This document shows, one piece after another, positions 8,279 to 17,607 of a DNA stretch of 36,507 bases. The DNA is from Lachnospiraceae bacterium UBA3820 (GTDB taxonomy: Bacteria; Bacillota; Clostridia; Lachnospirales; Lachnospiraceae): contig DFDU01000060.1 of NCBI GenBank assembly GCA_002369325.1, positions 673-37,179 on the forward strand. Reading direction: 5' to 3'. Position numbers and translations under genes: made by a program. Within the stretch, counting starts at the first letter, position 1, and each line of letters starts with the position of its first letter. The notes beneath the pieces are model-generated. The model had not been told where the DNA came from and made no database searches. It saw only the letters and a list, made by a program, of their open reading frames with translations.

Positions 8279-9415
8279 TTAAATCTGACCCTCGATATAA
8301 TCCATCAATCTCTTCGTAACCTTACCGTCGCAGCCATTCATGTACCGCGACTTAAACTCTTCTCTTACCTCGGACATATCGTCATCGAAAAGAGACTCTC
8401 TTATATTATATTTCAGATTTTTCTTATCCTTTACTATCCTTCCCGGAAGCTTATTAAAATTAAGATAGAAGCCCCTGTTCTCCTTATATTTATCAAAATC
8501 AGGCACATAAAAAAGAACCGGTTTATCCATTAAAAGATATTCAAAAAACACTGACGAATAGTCCGTGATAAGCATATCCGCACATACCAGAAGCTCTTCC
8601 GTACTCATTATATTTTCCATGCCCTTCGCCATATGAGGATGAAGACTTTCTATAAGAAATGTATCCGGTATCTCTCTAACGGCAGCATTTATATCAAGCC
8701 TGATATTTTCAAATAATTTTTCATTCTTTTTCTCATTTGCCCTGCCCGCGTTACCGCGAAATGTAGGTGCCCACAAAACAACCTTCTTATCTTTTGCTCC
8801 GGGATATGCAAAACGAAATTTATCACGGCATGACTGTACAAAATCATCATCATAGAACTTGTCCGTATAAGCCGCTCCCATAGGTCTTACTATATCATTT
8901 TGAAAATCCGGAATTTCCATAGCTGACCTGAAGAATGTCAAGCAGGCATCTCCCGATACCGTTACAAGATCATAATTTTTAATAGGCGAACCTATATAGT
9001 ACTTCGGTATATCATCCTTGGCATCATGTCCGAATCTTTTAAATGCGCCGCAACCGTGCCAAAGCTGGATAACCTTCGTTTCCTTTCTCTTTCTGCAGGA
9101 TGATACCGGAAGATAATAATCACATATTATAACATAGGCTGCCGAAGGATATGCCTGCATAAAATCAAGCATGCTGTTTACCACCTCGCGCCTTGTATGC
9201 TTAGACGAATCAATATAAAATTCTTTTATATTATAATGTTCTTTATTTAATTTCTCTCTTATACTTTCCATAAATGACGGGCATTTATCATGATGAGCAT
9301 CCGCAAAAATCACAAGTCTGTCATCCACTTTGCCCCATCTGTTTTTAAAATAAACAAACGGAAAAACTATATATTGGAGAAACATTTTATAAAATTGTTT
9401 TAATTTGAACTTCAC
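8279..9415 (-). CDS. CDP-glycerol:glycerophosphotransferase-family protein (TagB/TagF-like), second copy
   Basis: A shorter homologue (378 residues) of the next gene. It carries the same motif set: QLWHGCGAFKRFG (117-129), LWAPTFRGN, SLHPHM, ADMLITDYSSVFFEYLLMDKP and RGFYLNFNKLPGR. Teichoic acid pathways often use separate family members for the primer and the chain, so this copy, read first, might act as primase and the longer one as polymerase or second primase. That assignment is inference. Translation starts at a GTG overlapping the stop of the ABC ATPase gene (GTGA, 4 bases) behind GGAGA, which indicates tight coupling with the exporter. Confidence 0.91.
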   Translation of the reverse strand: MKFKLKQFYKMFLQYIVFPFVYFKNRWGKVDDRLVIFADAHHDKCPSFMESIREKLNKEHYNIKEFYIDSSKHTRREVVNSMLDFMQAYPSAAYVIICDYYLPVSSCRKRKETKVIQLWHGCGAFKRFGHDAKDDIPKYYIGSPIKNYDLVTVSGDACLTFFRSAMEIPDFQNDIVRPMGAAYTDKFYDDDFVQSCRDKFRFAYPGAKDKKVVLWAPTFRGNAGRANEKKNEKLFENIRLDINAAVREIPDTFLIESLHPHMAKGMENIMSTEELLVCADMLITDYSSVFFEYLLMDKPVLFYVPDFDKYKENRGFYLNFNKLPGRIVKDKKNLKYNIRESLFDDDMSEVREEFKSRYMNGCDGKVTKRLMDYIEGQI

Positions 9416-10191
9416 TTTATCATCTCCTCATACTTTGCCACTACATCTTCCATATCTCCGTATGTCACAAGACTTCCGTGATCCAAAATAAGCGCTTTAT
9501 CACAAATTCTTTTTACCTGTTCTATATTGTGGGACACGAACAAAACCGTCGTTCCCGTATCCATCATATCAAGAAGCTTCTTCTCGCTCTTTTTTCTAAA
9601 CTTTGCATCTCCGACGGAAAGTACCTCATCAAGTATAAGTATATCCGGCTTAACAACCGTTGCTATCGCAAATCCGAGACGTGCCTTCATACCGGAAGAA
9701 TAATTTTTAAGCGGAACATCAATAAAATTCTTCAGCTCAGTGAACTCGATAATATCATTAACCTTTTCATCCATGAACTTTCTGGAATAGCCGAGCACCG
9801 CACCGTAAAGATATATATTTTCCTTTCCCGTGTACTGCATGTCAAATCCTGCCCCAAGCTCTATCATAGGTGCCAGCACACCCTGCTTGTAAACGTTTCC
9901 TTCCGTAGGTCTGAAAACCCCGGCTATAACCTTCATAAGTGTTGACTTTCCCGCGCCGTTAAGACCGAGAATTCCGACACGCTCACCTTTTTTTACTTCA
10001 AAGCTGATATTTCTAAGTGCCCAGAACTCATCAAACTTAAGCTCATGTTTCACAAGCTTAATAAAGTATTCCTTAACACTGTCAACCTTTTCCTTGCTGA
10101 GATTAAAACGCATACCTATATCCGACAGCATCAAAGCAGTATCCTTTGTCACATTATTCATTTTTATATCATTTCCTTTTTTATCGGACAT
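9412..10191 (-). CDS. Polysaccharide/teichoic acid exporter ATP-binding protein (TagH/Wzt/KpsT-like)
   Basis: The ATPase half of an ABC-2 exporter that flips a completed lipid-linked polymer across the membrane. It contains GLNGAGKST (Walker A, about 76-84), the family-specific YSSGMKARLGFA signature (about 164-175) and ILILDEVLSVGD (Walker B, about 184-195). The amphipathic segment MRFNLSKEKVDSVKEYF ahead of the fold is typical of TagH/Wzt. At about 259 residues it lacks the C-terminal sugar-binding domain of long Wzt proteins, so it is the TagH/KpsT type. The ATG at 10191 follows GGAGG by only 4 bases; a TTG/ATG pair near 10242 has no ribosome site. It pairs with the permease just upstream. 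Confidence 0.93.
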   Translation of the reverse strand: MSDKKGNDIKMNNVTKDTALMLSDIGMRFNLSKEKVDSVKEYFIKLVKHELKFDEFWALRNISFEVKKGERVGILGLNGAGKSTLMKVIAGVFRPTEGNVYKQGVLAPMIELGAGFDMQYTGKENIYLYGAVLGYSRKFMDEKVNDIIEFTELKNFIDVPLKNYSSGMKARLGFAIATVVKPDILILDEVLSVGDAKFRKKSEKKLLDMMDTGTTVLFVSHNIEQVKRICDKALILDHGSLVTYGDMEDVVAKYEEMIK

Positions 10192-10250
10192 ATTTCCTCC
10201 GGCAGCTATAAGCCGCATATGACATTTATTTTTCTCCATCAATTCCGAAA

Positions 10251-11027
10251 CTAAATATATAATATAAATTTATCCTGATTCTTTTCAAATGCGAGTACTC
10301 CCACAAGTATGCTGAAGATTGAAAAAACAAACGAATATCCAAGCATCCACATATCCATACTCTTTCCGAAGACACAGCTTCTGAAATTGGAAATTATACA
10401 AAACAGCGGATTATATTTTAATATCCATCCCACATCACTTCTGAGTATCTTATCAGGATAATAGAAAATCGCACAGGTATACATTACAAGCATCAAAAGC
10501 ACATTCCAAAGATATTCCATATCTCTGAAAAAAACTCCTACAGTCGAAAGAATGAGGCCTGCGCCGACCGACAAAAGGAAAAGCACGCAAAGCGGAACTA
10601 TCGCAAGTAAAGATTTTAATGTAGGATACACGCCAAGCACAAGAGATACCATAAGAAGTACCACCAGCGATATTAAAAACAATATGTAATTAAAGGTAAT
10701 CGATGAAAGTGGATATAATGCCTTAGGCACATATACCTTTTTTATCATACCCTGATTGTTTCGTATGGATTTTAAAGCCGCAGTGGAAGACTGCGAAAAA
10801 AGAGTATAGATAAGCCTGCCTGCAAGAATGTATACCGGAAACTCTTTTCCCGTGTGTCCGAGCAAGGTACCAAATACAATAGTAAGCACTATCATGGTAA
10901 GAAGCGGTTCTATCATAGACCAGATTATACCAAGATAGGATCTTCTGTATTTTAATTTTATACCCTTTCTTACAAGCTCCACAAACAAATTGCTGTATTT
11001 GCGATAATCATCCAATTTACTGTTCAT
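10251..11027 (-). CDS. Polysaccharide/teichoic acid exporter permease (TagG/Wzm-like, ABC-2 type)
   Basis: The membrane half of the polymer exporter. It has the ABC-2 family entry motif LVRKGIKLKYRRSYLGIIWSMIEPLLTMIVLTIVFG, followed by about six hydrophobic segments. FFRDMEYLWNVLLMLVMYTCAIFYYPD and KYNPLFCIISNFRSCVFG are typical of the TagG/Wzm group. The ATG at 11027 has AGGAG five bases ahead and overlaps the end of the epimerase gene by 11 bases, so the two are probably translationally coupled. Its ATPase partner starts 60 bp after its stop. Confidence 0.93.
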   Translation of the reverse strand: MNSKLDDYRKYSNLFVELVRKGIKLKYRRSYLGIIWSMIEPLLTMIVLTIVFGTLLGHTGKEFPVYILAGRLIYTLFSQSSTAALKSIRNNQGMIKKVYVPKALYPLSSITFNYILFLISLVVLLMVSLVLGVYPTLKSLLAIVPLCVLFLLSVGAGLILSTVGVFFRDMEYLWNVLLMLVMYTCAIFYYPDKILRSDVGWILKYNPLFCIISNFRSCVFGKSMDMWMLGYSFVFSIFSILVGVLAFEKNQDKFILYI

Positions 11028-12087
11028 AAGTACTCCTAAGGACATCTATCGTATGATGAAGTCCTGTTTCAATATCATAAAACGATTTCCAACCTGTTTT
11101 CTTTATCTTATCCGAAGCAAGGGTCGCTTTTGTAGCCTTGGAATAGCCTGCCCGTTCGGTTTCGTCCGGAAGCTCAAATATAACCTTTTTGCCCACATAA
11201 TCCGCAATTATTTTTGCAAGGTCCTTAAGCATTATATCCGATTCATCCGAAACGACATTATATGCACCGCCGCACTCTCCGTCAAGCATAAGCTTAATTA
11301 TGCCGGAAACGGCATCAGCCATATAGGCATAAGAATAAAGTTGTGTGCCTTCACTCTTCAGAACAATATCCTCGCCGTTTATACCCTTATTTATAAATTG
11401 AGAAAGTGCCTTTGTATCCGAAGAAAGCATTGTAGGTCCGTAGCACCTTGAAAGTCTCGGTATAACTATGTCCAGTCCTTTTTGCTTTATATATGCCTGA
11501 CATAACGCTTCACCGGTTCTCTTACTCTCGGGATATCCGGCACGAAGTGTATTACAATCTATATATCCAAGATATTCCTCCGAAAATTTATCCGTATCAC
11601 CTTTGTTTTCTCCATATATCTCAACCGAAGAAAGAAAAACAAATCTTTCACACGATACAGTCGTTGCCCAATCCAAAAGGTTTGCCGTACCCATAACATT
11701 TGCCGATATGGTTCCTATCGGATCACTCGCATATGCAACAGGATGGGTATTGCTTGCAGCATGAATTATATAATCCATACAGGATTCACAATTGTTTTTA
11801 TCTATCGGAAGATTAATGTCCTGTTTAACAAATACAAAATTCGCATCCCTAAAATGCTTTCCGAATCTTTTTTGAGTCTTTTCCTCATTTCTTCCTAAAG
11901 CATATATCTTTATATCCTGATCCTTTTTTTCATTTCTGTACAACAGAACATCCACAAGAAAGCTTCCGATCATTCCTGTTGCACCGGATATGGCAATGCT
12001 CTTACCTTTAAGTTTATCCCAATTATAATCAAGCTCTGCAATTGTTTTTACATCTTCCATATAGATATTGCTTTCATATATTTCCAT
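11017..12087 (-). CDS. NAD-dependent epimerase/dehydratase (extended SDR), likely partner of the TarI-like enzyme
   Basis: An extended short-chain dehydrogenase. GATGMIGSFL is the Rossmann GxxGxxG, SSVEIYGE the catalytic Ser/Thr region, and YPESKRTGE the Tyr-x3-Lys pair. RLSRCYGP and YSYAYMADAVSGI complete the epimerase pattern. The exact substrate is unclear. It directly follows a TarI/IspD-like cytidylyltransferase, and similar pairs in capsule loci are proposed to make NDP-polyols (mannitol or arabinitol) by reducing a keto-sugar, so reduction of a sugar phosphate or CDP-ketose is plausible inference. The start is uncertain: the ATG at 12087 is used, but a GTG at 12126 or an ATG further in is possible because none has a strong ribosome site. 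Confidence 0.85.
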   Translation of the reverse strand: MEIYESNIYMEDVKTIAELDYNWDKLKGKSIAISGATGMIGSFLVDVLLYRNEKKDQDIKIYALGRNEEKTQKRFGKHFRDANFVFVKQDINLPIDKNNCESCMDYIIHAASNTHPVAYASDPIGTISANVMGTANLLDWATTVSCERFVFLSSVEIYGENKGDTDKFSEEYLGYIDCNTLRAGYPESKRTGEALCQAYIKQKGLDIVIPRLSRCYGPTMLSSDTKALSQFINKGINGEDIVLKSEGTQLYSYAYMADAVSGIIKLMLDGECGGAYNVVSDESDIMLKDLAKIIADYVGKKVIFELPDETERAGYSKATKATLASDKIKKTGWKSFYDIETGLHHTIDVLRSTYEQ

Positions 12088-12154
12088 ATCAAGGGCACCC
12101 AAATTCCTTTCATCCCGGCTTGTCACTTAGTATTCATCTGCTACCAAGATACTT

Positions 12155-12871
12155 TTATTTAAGCCACTTATCCTTTTCCGCAGTAAGATATCCCTTAAAA
12201 ATTTCAAGGTCATCCTTTGTTGTAAGCTTGATATTTTTATCCGACCCCTTTGCAAAATATAGAGTTTCTCCAAGCTCAACCATCATGGTATTGGTATATG
12301 ACGATCCGTATATTCCTATTTCTTCTTTAAATGCTTTTTCATACGCCCACACAAGTTTATCAAACTTATAAGCCTGTGGTGTCGAAACTCTTCTCAAGGT
12401 CTCACGCGGAATGTATTTTGTTGTTGTATATTCATCATCTATTACAAAAATCTGTTCATTGTAAGGAAGCGATGTCACACCGTTTCCGTGCTCGTTACAT
12501 TTCTCTATTACATCGGTAAGAACCTCATCATCCACAAGAGGTCTTATACCGTCGTGGATAATTATATTGTCCTTTTCACTGCATTTATCCTTTAAATTAT
12601 AAACACCGTTTCTTATGGATTCCTGCGCGGAATTGCCTCCTGAAATCACCCATTTTACCTTATCGATATTAAACTGCTTTGCATATGCCCATATTACATC
12701 ATGCCAGCCATCTATACAAACCACCTCTATCGCATCAATCATCGGGTGTCTCTGAAAGCTTTCAAGTGTATAAATAATTATCGGCTTATCATATACATTG
12801 ATAAATTGTTTCGGGATATCCTGTCCCATTCTCTGTCCGGAACCACCTGCAATTATAACAGCTACATTCAT
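12155..12871 (-). CDS. TarI/IspD-family cytidylyltransferase (probable polyol-phosphate cytidylyltransferase)
   Basis: The enzyme transfers CMP from CTP to a sugar- or polyol-phosphate. The N-terminal loop AVIIAGGSGQRMGQDIPKQF is the CTP-binding signature, followed by HDGIRPLVDDEVL, STPQAYKFDKL and GSDKNIKLTTKDDLEIFKGYL. IspD (isoprenoid pathway) and TarI (ribitol-5-phosphate) share this fold. The location inside a teichoic-acid-like operon with two TagF-like genes argues for TarI-type activity. It starts by ATGA overlap with the sugar transferase stop, behind an AAAGGA ribosome site. No TarJ-type alcohol dehydrogenase is present; the following epimerase-like gene may supply the reductase function. 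Confidence 0.88.
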   Translation of the reverse strand: MNVAVIIAGGSGQRMGQDIPKQFINVYDKPIIIYTLESFQRHPMIDAIEVVCIDGWHDVIWAYAKQFNIDKVKWVISGGNSAQESIRNGVYNLKDKCSEKDNIIIHDGIRPLVDDEVLTDVIEKCNEHGNGVTSLPYNEQIFVIDDEYTTTKYIPRETLRRVSTPQAYKFDKLVWAYEKAFKEEIGIYGSSYTNTMMVELGETLYFAKGSDKNIKLTTKDDLEIFKGYLTAEKDKWLK

Positions 12872-14286
12872 TTCTTATTTCCTTTCTTATTTCCGTTTCG
12901 CAAATCATATTTTTTACCGTAATTCTTTGCTTTATAATCCGAAGGAAGTGCAGTAAGCTTTTTATCATCCACACCTTCGGAGCTTTCTTTTCTGAACATA
13001 ATCTTAAGCGTTAAAAGCATCAGCTTAATGTCAAGCCAGTAAGAATATTGTTGTATATATGTAAGATCCATTTTCAGCTTATCGATAGGTGATGTATTAT
13101 ATTTGCCATACACCTGTGCATAGCCTGTCATTCCCGCCTTAACCTTAAGTCTGAAATCAAACTGAGGTATACTCTTTTCATACTTCAAAAAAATTTCAGG
13201 TCTTTCGGGTCTCGGTCCGACAAGTGACATATCACCCTTCAGTACATTAAACAGCTGCGGAAGCTCATCCAAATGAAGATTTCTTATTACCTTTCCGACA
13301 GGCGTTATTCTCGAATCCGTCTTGCTGGCAAGCCTTGCTCCTTTGCCTTTATCATCTTCATCATTTATCATACTTCTGAATTTATAAATCATAAACATTT
13401 TACCGTCTCTTGTAAGACGAAGCTGTTTATAAAATACGCTTCCGCCGTCGTAAAGTTTAATTATAAGTGCTATTATCAGCATAAGCGGTGACAAAATAAC
13501 AATCCCGATGAAAGAAACCACGATATCCGTAATTCTTTTAAGTATCCTGTCATCAATATTTAATCCGTAATTTCTGGAAAGATATATCGGCGTATCGACA
13601 AGGTACAAATCATCTGAACATTTCATGATTATGTCTGTAATCTTAGGAACTATGTATGTTCTGATTGAGTGTTCATAACAGTACTTAACTATCTCATTTC
13701 TTTCATCCGCAGGCAAATCGTATAGAAATACTCCTTCAAAATCAAGCACGTCGCTGCAGATTCTCTCATATCCTTTTTGATAGTTTAATATTTCACAAAC
13801 CTCATATCTATCCTGTCTGACATCCAGTTTTTTTAAGAATGCATCCAACGGATAATTTCCGTAAATAATGATAACTCTTCTCGGCGGATAAACATGTACA
13901 TATATTTGTCTGACAAGTATAACCCAGATAACCACAAACACTATCTGTACAAGCGACATAACCAAAACCGGAAGTACATCCACATATTCGCTCCATACCA
14001 TACAGACAAAAATATGTCCCACAAACGCCGAAAATATAATCGCAAGTACATGAGAAAGACATAGATCAATACTTCTCATATAACTGTTCTTATATCCGTT
14101 AAGACTTTTGGTAATCAAAAACACAAACAGGGCATACATACCTATAACGATAACATCACCGTTACGATACGTGGTCTGTCTGTAATATTTAAACCATATA
14201 TAACCAAATGAAAATATTTCAAAAAAAAGTATAACAAAATTAGCCGCAAGGCTTAATACTCTTTTTTTCTGCTCATAAGCATACAT
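12868..14286 (-). CDS. Priming sugar transferase (WbaP/CpsE-type polyprenyl glycosylphosphotransferase)
   Basis: This membrane enzyme starts polymer synthesis by moving a sugar-1-phosphate from a nucleotide sugar to undecaprenyl phosphate. The N-terminal half has four hydrophobic segments (about residues 12-125), then a soluble CoA-binding-like region. A further membrane element (about 255-280) precedes the catalytic C-terminal domain. The latter carries the conserved KFRSM, NLHLDELPQLFNVLKGDMSLVGPRPERPE and KAGMTGYAQVYGKYNTSP motifs. Length 472 is normal for the long form. It is 24 bp after dapF and overlaps the next gene by four bases. The lysine/asparagine-rich tail is unusual but not diagnostic. 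Confidence 0.95.
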   Translation of the reverse strand: MYAYEQKKRVLSLAANFVILFFEIFSFGYIWFKYYRQTTYRNGDVIVIGMYALFVFLITKSLNGYKNSYMRSIDLCLSHVLAIIFSAFVGHIFVCMVWSEYVDVLPVLVMSLVQIVFVVIWVILVRQIYVHVYPPRRVIIIYGNYPLDAFLKKLDVRQDRYEVCEILNYQKGYERICSDVLDFEGVFLYDLPADERNEIVKYCYEHSIRTYIVPKITDIIMKCSDDLYLVDTPIYLSRNYGLNIDDRILKRITDIVVSFIGIVILSPLMLIIALIIKLYDGGSVFYKQLRLTRDGKMFMIYKFRSMINDEDDKGKGARLASKTDSRITPVGKVIRNLHLDELPQLFNVLKGDMSLVGPRPERPEIFLKYEKSIPQFDFRLKVKAGMTGYAQVYGKYNTSPIDKLKMDLTYIQQYSYWLDIKLMLLTLKIMFRKESSEGVDDKKLTALPSDYKAKNYGKKYDLRNGNKKGNKK

Positions 14287-14309
14287 ACAAAGTCCTCTGC
14301 ATTAAAGTT

Positions 14310-15158
14310 CTAAACCTCTATTACACCATCAAAAACAACCTTTGCCGGTCCTGTCATATAAACTATATTTTCTTCTCTGTCCCATCTTATAATAAGCTCT
14401 CCGCCCAAAAGCTTTACGGTTACCTCATCTTCAGTCAGACCGTTTAAAATAGCCGCTACCACAGATGCGCAGGTACCCGTACCGCAGGCAAGTGTTTCAC
14501 CGGAGCCTCTTTCCCAGACACGCATCCTGGCATAGTTTCTGCTTACTATCTGAACAAATTCCGCATTGACCCTTCTCGGGAAAAATGCATTATTTTCGAA
14601 CAACGGTCCTATTTTTTCCAATGGAAATGTATCGGTATCATCCACGAATACGACACTGTGAGGATTACCCATTGACACACATGTAGTTCTGTACTCTTTT
14701 CCGTCAATCATCAAAGGATAATCAACAACCTTATCCGTCCCTTCAGGCAAGGATGAAACAAGCACCGGAACCTTATCAGGTTCAAGTATCGGTGCACCCA
14801 TGTTTACGGTCACCTTATCAACCTTACCGTTCTTAACAAAAAGCTTAAGATATTTAATCCCCGCCAGAGTTTCAACAGTTATATCTTCCTTATCCGTAAG
14901 TCCGTAATCATATACATATTTTCCGACACATCTTATGCCGTTTCCGCACATTTCGGACTGTGACCCGTCAGCATTATACATCTCCATTGTAAAATCCGCT
15001 TTTTCCGACGGCTTGATAAGTATAAGTCCGTCAGAGCCTATTCCAAAATGTCTGTCACTCACCTTAACGGAAAGCTCCGAAGGGTTCTCAACCTTCTCCT
15101 CGAAGCAATTTATATAAACATAATCATTTCCAAGACCTTCCATCTTTGTAAACTTCAT
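14310..15158 (-). CDS. dapF: Diaminopimelate epimerase
   Basis: DapF interconverts LL- and meso-diaminopimelate, giving the meso form for peptidoglycan cross-links and lysine. The 282-residue protein has the N-terminal MKFTKMEGLGNDYVYI. The catalytic cysteines are C71 in EMCGNGIRCVGKY and C224 in GSGETLACGTGTCAS. A GAGGTG ribosome site precedes the ATG. It is the first gene of the surface-polymer operon, so a peptidoglycan precursor gene and polymer genes would be transcribed together from the promoter at 15198-15226. Confidence 0.98.
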   Translation of the reverse strand: MKFTKMEGLGNDYVYINCFEEKVENPSELSVKVSDRHFGIGSDGLILIKPSEKADFTMEMYNADGSQSEMCGNGIRCVGKYVYDYGLTDKEDITVETLAGIKYLKLFVKNGKVDKVTVNMGAPILEPDKVPVLVSSLPEGTDKVVDYPLMIDGKEYRTTCVSMGNPHSVVFVDDTDTFPLEKIGPLFENNAFFPRRVNAEFVQIVSRNYARMRVWERGSGETLACGTGTCASVVAAILNGLTEDEVTVKLLGGELIIRWDREENIVYMTGPAKVVFDGVIEV

Positions 15159-15197
15159 ACCGGCTTCACCTCATTAAAAAATTTGACTATCCGATAT

Positions 15198-15226
15198 ATT
15201 GTAACACTAAAATCATTTTTTAACAA
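15198..15226 (-). promoter_or_regulatory. Promoter of the dapF-surface polymer operon
   Basis: TTGTTA at 15221-15226, a 17-bp spacer and TACAAT at 15198-15203 point toward dapF. Downstream genes are spaced by less than about 70 bp or overlap all the way to 6150, so one transcript of about 9 kb is likely. Confidence 0.7.
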
Positions 15227-15240
15227 TTATAAACTAATCA

Positions 15241-15280
15241 AAAAAAAGAACAGGCAAATCGTGTACGCAATCTGCCTGTC
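15241..15280 (-). terminator. Terminator of the first FtsX/LolD-type ABC operon
   Basis: On the minus strand the arms GACAGGCAGAT and ATTTGCCTGTTC (15249-15281) form a strong stem with one mismatch. Seven T residues (15241-15247) follow. It sits just after the stop of the FtsX-type permease gene. Confidence 0.85.
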
Positions 15281-15298
15281 TTATATTTACTTTAATTA

Positions 15299-17596
15299 TT
15301 ATTCCACATTTTTAAGCGCGGTGTCCATCGGAACCTTTTTAATACGTTTTATATCCATAAGCATTACAATAAGATAGGATATAAATATGAAGATTATTTC
15401 TTTCGCAAAACCGCCGAAGGTTATCGTAAACTCAAACCAGCCTCCGAGCTTCATAATTATCTTCTTCCACATAATGCCGATAACAAGATATCCGATAAAT
15501 GCTCCGATTATATCACTTGCAAGCACAACCCAGGTAGTCGGCTGTATATAAAGTGCACCTATTTCTTTGGTATTATATCCGAGAATCTTAACCATCGAAA
15601 TCGGATTTTCGTTCTTTTCTATTATTATCTTTGTAAGAAGATAAATAAGTACCGCCGAAAGAATTATGCAAAGATACTGGAAATAAACCATATATGAACC
15701 CATTGAATGATCAAGCTGGTCGGCCATTTTCCTTATATCCTTTACGGTAATTTCCTTTATGATGTAATTCTCATCAATATCATTGATTTTATTGTCGGAA
15801 ATATAGCCGTTAAACGAGCCTTTTTCTTTATCAAAAACATTTGTGTAATTATCATTCGGCATAAATACGGCGATACCTCCGTCATAGTCATAGATACCGA
15901 TTACCTTGAATTCGTAATTTTTATCTTCATACTTTTCATCCAGAGTTATCTTATCTCCGACTTTAACCTTATATTTTCCCTCATATGCCGTTGAAACATA
16001 TACCTCGTTGTCTTGAAAATCATCTTTTATCTTTATGTATCTGCTGTCATTTGCAAAACCGTAGACTGTAACATCCTCATCGTATACCTCGCTAAGACGT
16101 ACAAGGCTTGTCATGTTTATCTTTTCCGCACCTTCAACGCCGGTTGTTATCTCATTACCCATTATGTCGGTGTCATACTTAAGCATCACCTGATATTTGG
16201 CAAACATCATTTCATCAACATGATCCTGATAATAATCAAGTGTCTGCGGCATACCGATTGCCATACTCATCATAATCGAAACAAATGAAACACCTATCAA
16301 AAGCACAAAATAATTCGGCAGATTCTGCAAAAATACTCTTGTCTTAAATCTTGCAAGAAATTTCCATCTCGGAAGTCTCATTGCCTTCTTGCGTTTTTTG
16401 ACCTTGAGATCTCTTCTTATAAATCTAAGCGGCGAAAGTCTTAATTTTCTTATTATGACAAAAAGATTTACGGCAAACATTATTATAAGAGGAACAATCG
16501 TAGTTTTTGTAAATGCTTCAGCACTCCATACGGTTTCGTAAGAAGGAAGACTGTAGCTGTTGTAATACATATTTACCACAACTGTTTTAAAAAGAGTATA
16601 ACCGAGCGTATTTCCGACCAACGCAGCTATAAGCGTTACCAAAACAGGCATTGTCATATAATGTCTGACAAGCTCGCCTCTTGTATATCCGGATGCACGA
16701 AGTGTTCCTATAACTGCGGATTCCTTCGTTATGGTATTGTTTATGGTTATGGCAAATATAAATGCCAGAACGACTACAAGTATATCAAGAATCACACCAC
16801 CCATAGCCAGATCCGAGCCCATATCGGAAGTAGCAAATATAATAGCCTGATTCAGGTATGCCGGTACGAATTCTTCTATCTGTGCACCGTATTCGTAAGA
16901 TGCTTCAACAACCTTTTCCATAAAGCTGTCGCCCATCTTTTTGCTTTCCTTATCATCCTCCGGTCTCTTGTCATATATCCATGCATAGCGATAATAAAGC
17001 TTGGTATCAAGTCTCTCAAAGCCCTCTTTTGTCACAAGTCCGACATCAAAGGTTATGGCATTGAACATCGTATCCGATGCACTTTTGTATAATGTACTGT
17101 AATTTACAAGTGCCACAAGACCTGTTACCTTATAATCATTTCCACCGACCTTTATCGTATCACCTACCTTAATATCTTGATTATCGGCGTGCATACGGTC
17201 TATGGCTATTTCGTCATCAGCCTCTGGAAGTCTTCCCTTCATAATACACGGAAGGTCGACATCATCCTGCACCTTATAGACTCTTATTTCTATTTCATCT
17301 TTTTTCGATCCTATTTTTTCATCGGTTTGCTTAAAATAGTTTTCATATATACTTAATCCGTTTTCCTCAAGTTTTGCTATAAGCTCATCCGATGCCGGAT
17401 CCGAAAACTGGAGATATCCGTCTTCACGCTTATATTTCTCCACACTTTCATCTGCTGCCTTAAGCATACTTTTATTTGCAACATACATACCCGAAACAAA
17501 GCCTATAATCAACGTCATAAAGATAAATATTACAAGATATTTATGCCACTCTCCCTTAAGCTCTCTCGGCACTCTTTTAATCAATGGATTTTTCAT
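15299..17596 (-). CDS. FtsX/MacB-type ABC transporter permease, first copy
   Basis: A 765-residue permease with two FtsX modules. The pattern is a TM near residue 20-40, an extracellular MacB-like domain (DEIAIDRMHADNQDIKVGDTIKVGGNDYKVTGLVALV), three TMs (about 265-385) and a basic cytosolic linker (KVKKRKKAMRLPRW). A second TM follows, then a second extracellular domain (KVKVGDKITLDEKYEDKNYEFKVIGIY), and three terminal TMs. Such proteins act as mechanotransmission or extraction systems for lipids, peptides or antibiotics rather than classical channels. The substrate is unknown. It starts 11 bp after its ATPase gene; the ATPase stop codon TAG is part of the ribosome site. A paralogue with the same partner type lies at 28626-30866. 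Confidence 0.92.
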   Translation of the reverse strand: MKNPLIKRVPRELKGEWHKYLVIFIFMTLIIGFVSGMYVANKSMLKAADESVEKYKREDGYLQFSDPASDELIAKLEENGLSIYENYFKQTDEKIGSKKDEIEIRVYKVQDDVDLPCIMKGRLPEADDEIAIDRMHADNQDIKVGDTIKVGGNDYKVTGLVALVNYSTLYKSASDTMFNAITFDVGLVTKEGFERLDTKLYYRYAWIYDKRPEDDKESKKMGDSFMEKVVEASYEYGAQIEEFVPAYLNQAIIFATSDMGSDLAMGGVILDILVVVLAFIFAITINNTITKESAVIGTLRASGYTRGELVRHYMTMPVLVTLIAALVGNTLGYTLFKTVVVNMYYNSYSLPSYETVWSAEAFTKTTIVPLIIMFAVNLFVIIRKLRLSPLRFIRRDLKVKKRKKAMRLPRWKFLARFKTRVFLQNLPNYFVLLIGVSFVSIMMSMAIGMPQTLDYYQDHVDEMMFAKYQVMLKYDTDIMGNEITTGVEGAEKINMTSLVRLSEVYDEDVTVYGFANDSRYIKIKDDFQDNEVYVSTAYEGKYKVKVGDKITLDEKYEDKNYEFKVIGIYDYDGGIAVFMPNDNYTNVFDKEKGSFNGYISDNKINDIDENYIIKEITVKDIRKMADQLDHSMGSYMVYFQYLCIILSAVLIYLLTKIIIEKNENPISMVKILGYNTKEIGALYIQPTTWVVLASDIIGAFIGYLVIGIMWKKIIMKLGGWFEFTITFGGFAKEIIFIFISYLIVMLMDIKRIKKVPMDTALKNVE

Positions 17597-17607
17597 AGCG
17601 ATACCTC

